Assembly (NCBI GenBank): GCA_963971225.1 | Contig: OZ020267.1 | Coordinates: forward strand, 153,379,920 to 153,443,919 | From: Melieria omissa | Lineage: Eukaryota > Arthropoda > Insecta > Diptera > Ulidiidae | Length of the DNA: 64,000 nt | Direction: 5' to 3' | In this document: positions 1 to 11,565 of the stretch, piece after piece | How the letters are laid out: every line of letters begins with the position of its first letter | Position numbering within the stretch: position 1 is the first letter of the stretch | Translations under genes and position numbers: made by a program | Notes under the pieces: model-generated | Databases searched by the model: none | Seen by the model: the letters and a program-made list of their open reading frames with translations, nothing else | What the model was told of the DNA's origin: nothing

Positions 1-975
1 CCAAAGTCATAAACATGCATTAAACATGCTGGCTTCATTTGTGTAATGACAACAATTGCCAGCAATAAAATAGAAGGACACACGCAGCACAGCTCAGCTC
101 AACTTAACAACCACAACAACACCCTGACAGTCAAGTGCAGCGCACAAAAACAAACACAACAGCGCCGAAGATGGCATTTTGGAGCGCTGCCAAAATCAAT
201 ATTTGTGCACTCGCCGCGCACATTCGCAGCAACACTCATCACCAACGGCAACGGCAGCAAGGTGCCAAACCGAAGGGTGCATTGAACCAAAACTGCAACA
301 ATACACGAATAGTTCAATAAACTCGCACAAAACATCGCAGTGGTATTGTTCCATAGTGTCCGATGCGACCTGATCAGTCCGTTTACCCAGCCCGTACAGC
401 ATTGCGCTGCGCCCATTGGTGGCAAAGTAGCGCCAAGGTTAAAATACAGTCATCGCTTTGTTTACCAAAACGTGGCAAATCTTGCTGTTCTCTCAAGAAA
501 CAGACGACTCACAGTCAAACAAACAACCAGCGCGAACAATAAAAACACAATCACCCAAACAAACAAAGCGCATCCAAATACATTTTTATTGATTTAAGAT
601 TACTCGACGAATTCGAAATACGCACGTGAGTCGGGGGTGCATACGTCAGACCGCCTGGCAGCGAGTGCTAACTGCAGAGCGGAAGTGGCGTTGGAAGGGA
701 GCAACGCACCCCGATTGATGCGCGTCTATGCTGCCGCAACACATCCGCCGCTTTCCTTTGTTCGCATTGTAAATTTTCATCAATGGGATGTTGTCACTGG
801 TTCCCCGCCTGATGCAACGGTACCGCCGACCCATCGCCGCTGTCACCGCCAGCTTTCGCAATCGAAACGCTTATTTCGTTCGCTTTTGTGGTGTTTCATA
901 AAAGGATGCACACGCGCGCACAAACACAGCTAAGCACACAACCACACACACGTGCAGAACATGTCAATATTGATA
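1..975. other. Non-coding DNA, nothing recognised
   Basis: CA-rich, AAC/ACA-rich sequence. Open frames are at most ~108 codons, overlap each other on both strands and show no domain. It could be intergenic or part of a large intron. Confidence 0.6.
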
Positions 976-1370
976 TTAGGGTGGTGCTTATTTTTTTCAA
1001 AATAAGAAAACATGATTTGTAGAAAAAGAATAGAAGAAGGAAAAGAAATATAATTTTGCTTTTCGATTAGTAAAAACTAAAAATTAATTGATCAAAAAGA
1101 TCTTTTTACCTTTAAACATTTAAGAAAATAATAACAGCACATGTTTTTTTACAAACTCAATTTTTTAATTGTCCCTTACTTAAAAAAAAGTTTTCTGATG
1201 AGGAAAAAAAACTTACTATTGGATGTTTGTTTGATGCATATTTTTTTGTACCGATGACACAAACATACTCTCACTTCAGATGGAATGACTTCAATTCCAT
1301 TGAACCAAATTTTATGAAATTTTGACTTAAAAAAATGTGAAAATATTGAAAATATGTTAATTTCCAAGTT

Positions 1371-1499
1371 CTGGCTTTGCCCCTGCATCACTCACACCTT
1401 GATTTTTTCAAAGAAATCCTTGGGGCTGTTTCTGATGAGCACGGTGAAAAGTTTTACCAAAAAATAAAGCTACTTCAAGAATGTAGCAATGCTCACTGA
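1371..1499 (+). pseudogene. Fragment of a repeat-encoded insect protein with the SDEHGE(R/K)F motif
   Basis: The plus strand translates to LALPLHHSHLDFFKEI followed by LGAVSDEHGEKFYQKI, then a stop at 1497-1499. The combination HSHLDFF...GAVSDEHGE(R/K)F(H/Y)Q(D/K)I is, from memory, the signature of an abundant family of uncharacterised, repeat-borne proteins in insect genomes. After the stop, the next frame-compatible residues (EYVWN, then SEYSRKAKAF) look like the family's continuation, so this is a mutated copy. The biochemical role is unknown. Confidence 0.6.
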
Positions 1500-2243
1500 G
1501 TACGTTTGGAATTAGAGTCGCAATATTCACCCATCTGAGTATTCCCGTAAAGCGAAAGCGTTTTTATGAAATCATAAAAATTGTTTTTTTTTTATTAAGA
1601 TGGGACTTGTTGTTTGGAGACCACCTGAACAATTTTTCAATGGGAAATAGTTTTTTTTAATAATATTAATATTTAATATTTATCATTTTTCTCAAAATCT
1701 CAAGCAGAATTAGCAATTTATGAAAAGATTGTTACATGAAGGTTTCGTGTTTAAGGCTTTTTATTTTTTTGGCCTAAGTTTTGAGAAAGTTTTGGTGTTT
1801 GAAGATCCCTCCTATTTTTTAATGAGGAATAATTTCCCAAAAGACAATATGGTGTTTTTTTCAATATTTTACTCAATACAAGCTTTTTATGAAAAATTTT
1901 TCAGAAAAACATAAAAGGGTTGGGGTAAAAAGGGGGAGGGGGGTTCATATGTACACAAAAAATATTTACACTTTTAACACAAACAACTTTGTATTAGACA
2001 TCAAAGCTCTAGCTCTTCAAGTTTTTATACTTTCCGTGTAAAAGTCTATAGCGACCCCTTTAACCTTTATGTGCAAATTACAAAAAACTCAGACGTGCTG
2101 GACTATTACTTTATTCGGCAAAAATGATCACTACGACGTCCACTTTCAGAAATATATGATCGTTACTCTGTCGCGCACAAAACGTTAAAAACTGTTGTAC
2201 TGTGTAATTATAGTCAACATTTATGTTGCATTGCAATAGTTAA

Positions 2244-2326
2244 CCCTTTCCGTCATGAATATAAACCCGTTCTGTATGAATTGTATGGGCTGTAGTCCAA
2301 TATATTGAACATTGTGACTGAAAGGG
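2244..2326. mobile_element. 83-bp piggyBac-like MITE
   Basis: The ends are CCCTTTCCGTCATG and, inverted, CCCTTTCAGTCACA, flanked on both sides by TTAA (2240-2243 and 2327-2330). TTAA duplication with CCC...GGG ends is the hallmark of piggyBac-type insertion. It is too short to code. Confidence 0.6.
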
Positions 2327-2448
2327 TTAAATTGCAATTATTTTCTAAAAAAAAACTTGTAATAGTTAAGTCCCTAATTATCATAGATTCAAGAATAAAA
2401 ATGTAATCCTTTGTTCTTCGTCATTAAACAGTTACATAATATTTTTTT

Positions 2449-2584
2449 CAGTGGCACAAGCAAGATTTCATTTGGGGGATTTGGATTGGTTGTCCAAAAA
2501 TTTTGAGCCCAATATTAGCTAAAACCCTGTTACAGATATTTGGAACTAGTTTGATCCCCCAAACTCCTCTCGCGTGTGCCACTG
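2449..2584. mobile_element. 136-bp MITE, copy 1 of a family with CAGTGGCACA ends
   Basis: The terminal inverted repeats are CAGTGGCACAAGCAAGA at the left and CAGTGGCACACGCGAGA read inward from the right. Both are followed by a GGGGGAT block. A related copy lies at about 11426-11565. No clear target duplication. Confidence 0.6.
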
Positions 2585-2710
2585 AATCTCTTAATTCCTT
2601 AATAAAAATCAGTTTGTTTCTATCGTAAATATTATTGTTACAGACATTTATTTTTGATTCGACTTCAAAGCGCCATAAAGAAAATGAAATCAAAACAAGG
2701 CCCACCCTAA

Positions 2711-5700
2711 TCGCTGCACATGTGAGAATTTATGCTTACAAAGGCCAGCAGGCTCGTGCATTGTCTCTGTGTGTGACTCATGCGCTGCACCGGCAAAGAG
2801 GGCAATCACCCGACAATATCGAGCAGCATCATTGCCGCTTTGCTGCTCTATGAATTTTCCTTCATTTCCGCATGTTTCTATTTTCCAGGGGTTGTGAGTT
2901 TTCCCTTTTCCGACTTCAGACTGATGTCCGTATTGATTTTTGGCCTACGCAGTCGACAATGGCAGTCGGCCAGAAATACAAATTTCATAAATATTGCACT
3001 GCTCACCACTCATCGACGTATTTGACAATGGCGAATGCAACAAATGTTACAATGAAAGCAATTTGTGCGCGTGTTGCTATTTGATTGCTACTAACTAATT
3101 TGATGTTGGTGTTGTTGGGAATGACGGGCGCGTGAATGAAAGTTTCCGTGTTTTTCTTTCAACTTTACAAAATTATTGAAAGCTTTTAGTGTTCGCTGCT
3201 ACTAATTTGTAATTAGACCAGTGGTCGCGCTTCCACTCAGCAATTGCCAGCCAAATCCAAACCGCAATAACTGTGCGCCCGTTCCCCTTGTTGCAACCCT
3301 TTCGCTTGTGGTGGACTTCTTCGGCTGCTCTATGCGTGTTCCACATTCCTGCACTAATTGACGACAATTAAAATTTATTAGCTGCAATAGCAATTAAATG
3401 ATATGCGCCTCTCTCGTGCCCGTTCGACTACTTGCGCGCCGCTCAAACTGCGCTAAGCATGAAGCGTCGCTTAAGCCAAAGTTTAATTACGGCAGATTGC
3501 ATATGCAATCCGTCCAAATCCAACCGTCGGGCATCCACCACCACTTGCATGCAAGTGTGCATGTGTGTATGTGTTCGCTCGCCATTAAGCTGTCTGCCCA
3601 TGTCGAGGTCCGTCCGTTCGTTCGTTCCCCTGTTCGTCCGCTTATCAACATGAAATGAAGAGTGAAATTCTCGCCGCATGATTAAGTCGTTGGCACGCAT
3701 TCGTCGACATTGTCGGCTGCATTGTTGCCGCTCGTCGGCTGGATGCTGGTCGAATGTGGGTGCGTGAGCGAGTTGCTGACGACGGACTGTGCATTTTTGT
3801 ATCTTAGCTGTGCGCGTGTTTGCATTCAATTTAGACTTCGGCGTTGCGACTGCAGCCGATGCAATGCTGCAGGCAGGCAAACTCTCGGAATGGGCGCCGA
3901 ATTTTGGCTGCGCGCGTGTGTGGCATTTTTTCCACGTTGCACTGCTGTTTCACTACGTAAAGTTGATGTTAGTTTAAAGCGTCAGGATGTCATTACTTTT
4001 ACGAAATGCAGCTCAAGTGGAATTCTGCAAGTGCCATTTATGGTAATTGCCTTTGGCTGACTTCTATGCTGGTGCACTTGAAATACCCGAGACACGGTCA
4101 AGGCAATGCGGTTCATTGTGTGTGGGAAAAATTTAAATTACTTTAGGGGTTTATTCAAATTTACCCCTTTTTCGGTTGCGTTGCGTAATATTAAAATATT
4201 GTTGGTCACACAATTATGTCACAACTGCTCGGTCGCATGTTTGTAATTCGTTGGTTTATTCAAAAATTAAAAGGGGTTGAGAGTTATTCTCGATTTAAAT
4301 AGTTAGAATTGATGTAGGCTTTCCCTTTACTGCTTCATTTTCGGGTTAATGACAATTTAATGAATATTAAATTCAATGAGAATCTGTGTGCCGACTTTTA
4401 TAGGTTTGAGAGAGCGCAACATTCTCTCGAAGTAAAACGAAGTAGAATGTTTACGACCATAAATATTTGCAAAGTTGCTCAACTGCTTTCAAGCTTAATT
4501 TCAATAATTTAAAATCGCATTAAAAATTCTCTTCTCGATCTTCTTCACTGCTTTTATTCAATTTATTCAAAACTGTAATTACTGCAATTTCGAACAATAA
4601 TCCAACAATTTGCCAACTATAATGCCTTCAATTACGGTCCATCAGACCAACAACAACAACAATATTGCCACACAAGTAAAAAAGTATGAAGACAAAACAA
4701 GGCAGAAAAGCTGGCCAACAAAGAAGCGAACGTGGGAATTTTCGCGCTTTGTCGTTGCGATATCGGTTGATGTTGCCTCGTTATGCCAAGTTATGGTTGC
4801 GCCGGTTTTTGGCGCTTCTCCGCCGTATAAGCCAATAATTGAACTGTGAGCCGTAGCAACCGCATCTCTCATCGCTTCGCCGTTCGGCGGTTAAGCGTGC
4901 GGCTCTGCATTGCAGCGCGCCGGCACAATTGGCTTAACCTATTGTTGGCATAGTGCAACACAGTGTGACGACTTCGTGGCACACTTGCCACTTGCGACTG
5001 TGAGCCACGCCGGCTGCCGATTGTTGCTGCGCCGCTCGTTTCATGGCTTCGGCGTGGCCAATGGAAAACAACGTAAAAGCGCATTGAACGCGTTTTTGCT
5101 GTTGCGAGACTCTGCTGTGCGCATTAACAGTTTGCGTTTTTTAGGTTAACATTCATTCAGTCGCGGAATCGGCAAAGCCGGCAAAAGGCAAAAAAGAAAA
5201 CAGATTTAAAAACGTTAAAAATGACAAATAAACTCAAACAAAAACGCGAGCGAGAAGTTCGATCGATTGCTTTGTGGTTGAAATGTTTTCGTAGCATGCG
5301 GCGTGTAGTGTAGTTTCTTGTCTTTTTTCTTTTTTGCTTTGCCCTCTGCATTGGTTGGCGTTGGAATTTGCGGCACTTTTTTGCAGCATGCAGTCGGTTG
5401 CGTTAAGCAGTGCGGGCTGGTGTGGTGCAGTGCCTCATGCTGCACAATGAAACCCTATTGTGGCCGCTCACTCAGCCGACTCGACTTTACGCAAATCGCT
5501 TCGTTTATGCTCGCCTTGGAACTGTGCCATGCAGTTCACTTGTTTCGTTGCCCTTTTACTGCTCGCCGCCTGCCCTTCGCTGCACTGCCGCTGTTGTTGT
5601 TATTGACGTTTTTGCTGTGGCAGCCGCATTGTGCAGCCGGGCGGGCTGGGCTGTTGCATGTGGTGGGAAGCAAATTTCGTTATCATCAGGAAGTGATTGT

Positions 5701-6625
5701 CCCACATGGGGAAGTAAAGATATCAAGTCCGCGGATGCAATGCGCAAATGGGAGGACTGTGACAGATATTGGCGGCAGCGAGCAGCGCAACGCCAATGTG
5801 ACAATGTTTCCTCGCACATAACTGCGAAATGCGATAGGGCTGATTTATTTGATCTCATGCGAAAACAAAGCTTTTTGCCCAGAGCTGTCATCCTGATTGT
5901 GCAATGACAATTGTGGGAAATTAAATTTACATAATTTTAAACATATTTCAGTAACTAAAACTGTTGCAGAGCACATCTATAATTAACTTATTGGAAATAT
6001 ATTTTTGTGCAATAATTAACGGTGTCAAGGTTAAATGCGTAGATTGCAAGCCAAATATGCACAAAAACAACAACACATAATTTCATTATTCATTGACTCT
6101 ATGCATGAATCGAGGTAGAAATTGCAATGTTGCCACGTCAATTCACCGACAATCACTCACAAAGATAGAAGAAACATTAATCGTTGCGCACGTCCGTCGA
6201 ATCAGTTGCGCTTGAGAATTCGCAGTTCAAGCGTAAAATCAAAGCAGCAGCGGCAGCGGCCAAACGAAATTACTGGTGCAACGTAATCACACAAGTTTTT
6301 TGAACTTTTCTTTTGATGTTTAACATATAATTTTGCATGGCATTGGCATTGGCACTGGCACTGGCGTTCGTAACCTTAATTCTGTGGCTGTTTTCCTCGC
6401 AAGTCAAATCCTTTGATCGTTAAATGGAAATCGCCGCAAATCATTGCTTTGCAGATTCATATTGAAAATGGAATTTTCTACACGTATTAAAAGCAGTTAA
6501 CCCAGAATGTAGACAGAGTGCCTCCTTTATTTGTGATGACCGAAACATTCGTATGTAAGTGTGTGACTAGTGTTTGCATACATGACCAATAAAATAATTG
6601 AAGCTAGCCAACACTTTCATACATT
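2711..6625. other. Non-coding DNA, nothing recognised
   Basis: Alternating AT-rich and moderately GC-rich patches (3400-4000, 4850-5800). The longest frames (5318-5821, 5410-5907, 3443-3880) have Cys/Leu/Arg-rich compositions typical of chance ORFs and overlap each other. Confidence 0.6.
6338..6366. repeat. Hexamer repeat GGCATT/GGCACT
   Basis: About five tandem units of GGCA(T/C)T in non-coding DNA. Confidence 0.8.
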
Positions 6626-6956
6626 GCACGCGCACTACAAAAGTGATACAACTCAAAATGTTTGATTTTTCAAGAAACGCAAAAACACTGTTTTTGAGCT
6701 AAATAAAAATTTGTTTAAATAACGTATAGACCGTTCAGTAGAAAATCCTTACAGATTATGCTTTAGGATAAGTTACAAGAATTTTTTTATTTTACACTAG
6801 AAAATACAAAATTTTGAGTTGTGACTGTTTTGATGATATTTTATTTTTGCAACAGTTAACAACAACAAAATATGCTGAGCTTTTGCTTATTGGTAGATTG
6901 ATTGATTGATTGAAAATTCAAAATTTTGAGTTGTGCCACTTTTGTAGTGCGTGTGC
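6626..6956. mobile_element. 331-bp MITE with ~34-bp inverted ends
   Basis: Left GCACGCGCACTACAAAAGTG and inverted right GCACACGCACTACAAAAGTG match at 18 of 20 positions. The match continues through an ACAACTCAAAAT block. The motif CAAAATTTTGAGTTGTG recurs internally near 6810 as a subterminal repeat. It does not code. Superfamily not assigned, because the flanking bases give no clean duplication. Confidence 0.65.
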
Positions 6957-9293
6957 GATGTTTGTCTAAAGACGAACGCACATTCCTTGTGCAATTTTGT
7001 GACATTGCAAATTTTATGGTAGAAGAACAAAATGGACACAACAATAGGACACAAACCCGGCACCGAAAAGCGAACCAAGAATATCCTGGAAACAGGAATG
7101 AAAGAAAAAACGAAGGCATAACGAAATTCGTGCAACCAATAACGAACCGTCAAGCCGTGCACTGTTCACAGCAGCGTTGTAGTGGAAAAAAACATACAAA
7201 AAATTGGGAATTCGGCAACCCGCACTTCTCATTCGAAGCAGAAACGACCGGGCGCCGCTTGCCGCTGCTGCTGCCCGGCCGCTCGTCATCCGCTGCAGAC
7301 GAAGTTGAAGATGAGAAAACCCCCACGCATGCACAGAGGCGCCTACGAGAAGCGCCAAACGCCAAGCGTTATGCTACGAAATTCGCAGTGAGAAACCACC
7401 CCGTGGTGGCGCAGCGGCACTTGTCGCTGTGTGAGTGAACATTTTTGCGATACACGCACACACACACACACAGAACGGTTATAGTCGTGCACCAGCCCAG
7501 CGAGAGCGGCAGTTTGAAGTAGGAGAGCCAGTGCTGCCAAATTAGAGTACATTGTACATTTTTGCTCTGATAAGAAGAAATCGATCGATTTTTCCCCGCT
7601 GTGCGGACGATAACAATGGCGTACTACGGAAAGCTGCGCTGCAAAAGTCTGCCGTAGACTGCTGCCATTGCTGTCCGTGTGCTGTGTGCTGCGAGTTGTC
7701 TGTGTGTGCGCGTATACGTGTGCTTATGTGTATGTATATGTCTAAGGTGTGTTAACCTCAAAGAACAGAAATATTTTTTTCAATTCCTACAATTCCTATT
7801 GTTTTCAAGAAAACCCCTAAATTGTTTTCAGATTCAAATGTTTTGTGCAAAAATAATATCAAATAAAAACATTTCATGGTTTCAGACCATAAACTTCGGT
7901 AACTGTGTTGGAGTTTACTGCAGTCAATCCCCTCCCCATGCCTCCATCGCCAGTCTATACAGTTTTTCACATACTTTTTTCTGCGTAAAAACACAGGTTA
8001 CACTTTTTCTCTGCCTTTCAGATACAAAATTTAGGGTTTCTACAGTTCTTTGCAAGAGGAAACGCTTACATTTTTCGCTGATTGTATCCGTCTAGAGCAG
8101 CTAATCCGAATTATTGATTTTTAATTTTAATCCACAGGGAGTATGGCAACGCAGATATCTTCGAGTTATTGTTGTTGCTGCGACTTTTTCACTTCTCTGC
8201 TTGCTTTTCTACTGCACTTTCCTGCATTTAGACGAGGAGCTTCAGAATTTCATGAATTTTACTTTGAATTTTGCACACAACCTCACGATTCCTCGATTTT
8301 CTACAGAGAAAAATCACCGAAATTTGATTTTCACTTATTTAATTTTTCACTCCACGCTCTTTGCGGCAGCTCACAGAGTTGAAGCATTTTCTTCACAATC
8401 TACACCTTTTCGCTTTATTCTTTTGCCAATTTTAATTGCACGCAGGCAAATAGAAATATAAGTAAAATGTTCCCATTTTCTCTTTTTTTCCACTACACCA
8501 CCGCAGATTTGCCGTCTTGTGTATTTCAGTCGTCCTGACTCTAACAACGCAACCGACACAATGATGACAACGGCAGTGGCCGTACATGAGAGCGCATCGG
8601 AAAATCCTTTGGAGTCGTCGCGGCGCTCGCGCGATTTTCACCACCGCCAGCAAAGAAAACACAGCGAGTAGAGCGCAAACCAGCGACAGCGGAGAGCAAC
8701 CATGGTATGCAGCATAACGGCACACAGCCACACACACACACACACAGACACCGCGTCTTGCAGTGATTCGAGTCTATGCTGGAAGGTGGAAATAGTAAAC
8801 TTCCGAAAGCAAGCAAAAAATGCTAAGTGGAGAAAATGGACACTCAGAAATCACAGCATGTGCGGTGGTGGGTACAAGTGTGACTGCAGCGGCGACGCAA
8901 GAAGTCAGCATTCGGTGCTGGCCGGTACATTTGCCACTGTGCATGAACCAAGCAGCAGCAGCACGTGCGTGTGTGTGTGTGTGTGCGTGTGTCTGCGTAC
9001 GACTTTATAGCCATATATCCTGCGCACACCGACAACCGCAGACGGAACTGCCATTTCATACGATTATGGCGAATATGCAAGTGGCTACGGCTTTGTGTGT
9101 GTGTATGTGTGTTAAATTTTTGTTGTTGCTGCAGCCAGCGTAATATCCTGACTTTTCTTCGGTTTCCTTAATGTTTGTGCATGGTGTTTGTGCTCTTTGT
9201 TTCCTTTCACACGCGTTTCTTTGCTACTCGTGTTTCCCATTTGTGTCCGCTTTTTGATTGCAATTTGTGTACAGGACCTCATACGCCGCAGTA
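6957..9293. other. Non-coding DNA with CA/TG tracts
   Basis: Contains several dinucleotide tracts. A 170-codon open frame (6926-7438) begins inside the MITE's right end and has no recognisable domain, so it is not called. Confidence 0.6.
8729..8746. repeat. (CA)n microsatellite
   Basis: Short CA run in a cluster of CA/TG tracts; others at 7455-7472, 8964-8990, 9756-9773 and 11624-11640. Confidence 0.9.
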
Positions 9294-9593
9294 CAGGGTG
9301 TCTAAAACTTTGATAGCCCTTTTGAACTCTGTGCATGTATGGAAGCGACCCAATAGTTTATGTGATTCTCAACAATAGAAAGCCTCGTTCTTTAATAATT
9401 TTTGAGGATTTCCACTTTAATTTCTGATAAAGTATCAGCAGAATCTAATACGTTCTTTTATACGGTTTTGAGCATTAACTGCTGTCAAATAAAAATGTGT
9501 TTTTCAATTTTCTGTTCTTTATCTACAATTTTCACGCTCTAGTGAGATGGTTAATGAACAACGCGACCGGCCTATAATGGGAAAAACACCCTG
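9294..9593. mobile_element. 300-bp putative MITE with CAGGGTGT ends
   Basis: The left end CAGGGTGTCTAAAAC and the right end read inward, CAGGGTGTTTTTCCC, form a short inverted repeat around non-coding AT-rich DNA. The left flank is TA, but the right flank is not, so the boundary evidence is modest. Confidence 0.45.
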
Positions 9594-11425
9594 TCGCTGG
9601 CTGTTTTAGTGAGAAATATCAACTGACTTGCGCTCACAGAATAATGGAGGAATAAGTAAAGTGTGTATAAGAAAAATATGAACAAAAGCCAAAAAAAAAA
9701 CAAGTGCAAGTGTGTAAAATGTGAGTAAGAAATTTCATTTTCCTGCACTGTGCCTACACACACACACACACACCGCAGTCATCTGCAACTCGCATGCTAC
9801 CAGACTTTATTTACCGTTACGCCAACTTTCAATATTTTCAACCCCACTATCTGCGTTTTACCCCGTTTACACATGGAAAGTTGTCATTCTTCGTTATTCT
9901 ACAAGAGAGAATAAACGGCTATCGTGCTATTCGCTTTGATTTTTTCGTACTCAGAAATGTTTAGTTTTTATTTTTAATTGCACACATCGCTCAGAAAAAA
10001 TTAGCGAAACTATTTGCGAAGCAATGTCCCATCCAGTAATATTACCTAAGAAATCTTTCCCTGTCAAAATGGAACCTATGCAGCTCTCTTCCTCTGTGTT
10101 TCACTTCAATTCGAGTAAAACTGCCACACGAAAGAGAACTGTCAAAAATTAAACGCAAACGCGCAGTCCGGCGGCAAGAAAAGAATTGAAAACACACATC
10201 GGGCGACGGTTCGGGTCTAACGTTATATGCTAAACTGGTAAATAGTGGGGTAGTGGTTAATTTTTTTTTCAAATCTATATATTTTATTATTTTGTATACC
10301 AGTGCAGGGCACCTTGCGGAGAGAGCGAGGAACTCGAACGGAAATCGCGCACCGTAGAACGTAACGCACCGCACGTAACGAACGCGTACACCACTCTGAA
10401 TTGGATTCGCAATTGGAAAAAGGATATGGTCCGCTTGAGTGGGTAGGAACGAAGTGGAATGAAGAGCGAGTTGTGCAAATGGGAGAGAGCACGCGCCTTT
10501 GGCAGGGGAACGTTCGAGAGGGCGGCACAAAAATGTTAAATATTTCAAACAGAGCTCAGGACATTGTCGAATTGTAAACAAGTAGAAGAATTGATTGTAA
10601 GCCTGATTGCAGCAATATTCGCTAATTATGTCAACAAGGTAACTGAGAATTTAATTGGCATTGGATATGACGACTTTGTTGTGAGCTCTAAACACTTTAA
10701 TCTTTGTTGATTTAATGGAGCAGGAATTACATATAAATGCTTGAATACGCTTTGTGTCGCCAACGTGACATGCGACGTGCGGCTGCCGCTCTGTGCGTAC
10801 ACAGTCAGCGACAAGGACTCGCAGCTACAGGAAGACACTTCACGCGCAGCACAATGCAACAAAGAATGTTGTCGACAAGTACGTGAGACGGCGATGAAAG
10901 CGGCGTTGGCACGAGCGCCAAAAACAACATTTATAACAACAATAACAATAATGCTCATAATAGTGGCAGCAGCAGCAAAACGACAACACAGCAAATACAC
11001 CGCATGTCCCGTCGCACTCGGCCGAAGTGCGAGTCGGGCTGGAGCTGATGTTTGTTCGACCACAGGGAGGAAATGAAGATAAATGAAGTTTTCCTCATAT
11101 TTTTCGGTGTGCAATGCATATTGTTCACTCGCGTGCTATCTTTGATATCGACGCATCAAGCATTTCTAGTTCTAACTATAGCTGGTTAAATATTTTTATG
11201 AAATTCTAAACAAAAAGAGAAAATTAACACATTGATTTGAATTTTTGGTTTCAAAAGCGAAAAAATGCAAGTTGTACCGCCATAAAAGTCGCCATTGCTT
11301 GTTCTCCGCTTAGCTGCATATGTTGTGGCAGGAGGACTCATGCGCCTACGCGTTGGTCTATGGCACTTATAGATATAAAAGATAAAGTATATCTACATAT
11401 ATGCACATAAATATATGTATGCATG
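9594..11425. other. Non-coding DNA, nothing recognised
   Basis: Open frames at 10042-10581 and 10626-11114 (minus) lack domains, overlap plus-strand frames and are composition-driven. No RNA gene or repeat seen. Confidence 0.6.
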
Positions 11426-11565
11426 CAGTGGCACACACAGTATCTCATTTTAGGGGGTTTTGCGTACAGATTTTGAGTAAAATTCCATTTGAAACCAAAT
11501 TTTGTACCAGCAATGTTTGTGTTTGGGGGAAGTTTGAACCTCCAAACCCCCTGCGTGAGCCAGTA
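11426..11565. mobile_element. MITE, diverged copy 2 of the CAGTGGCACA family
   Basis: It begins CAGTGGCACACACAG, followed by a GGGGGTTTTG block, and ends AGTTTGAACC...CCAAACCCCC...GCGTGAGCCAGTA. This is the same order of blocks as the element at 2449-2584, at nearly the same length. The right end is more degraded. Confidence 0.5.

Larger units (their letters stand above)
976..2710 (+). mobile_element. Decayed DNA transposon with AGGGTGG inverted ends
   Basis: The outer ends read TTAGGGTGGTGCTTATTTT at 976 and, on the opposite strand from 2710, TTAGGGTGGGCCTTGTTTT: an imperfect inverted repeat. The flanking TA/TTA is palindromic, so the target duplication cannot be separated from the end. Inside is a plus-strand coding remnant (1371-1499) of a widespread insect repeat-encoded protein. 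The rest is AT-rich with no open frame. Two smaller elements (2244-2326, 2449-2584) are inserted in it. I do not assign a superfamily. Confidence 0.6.

Noticed and set aside
5318..5907. Overlapping 165-167-codon open frames
   Set aside because: Two frames overlap almost completely, with Cys/Arg/Leu-rich composition and no domain, signal or splice context.
6926..7438. 170-codon open frame
   Set aside because: It begins inside the right end of a MITE and has no recognisable domain or conserved pattern.
10042..10581. 179-codon minus-strand open frame
   Set aside because: No domain, and alternative frames in the same place are equally open. Composition alone can explain it.
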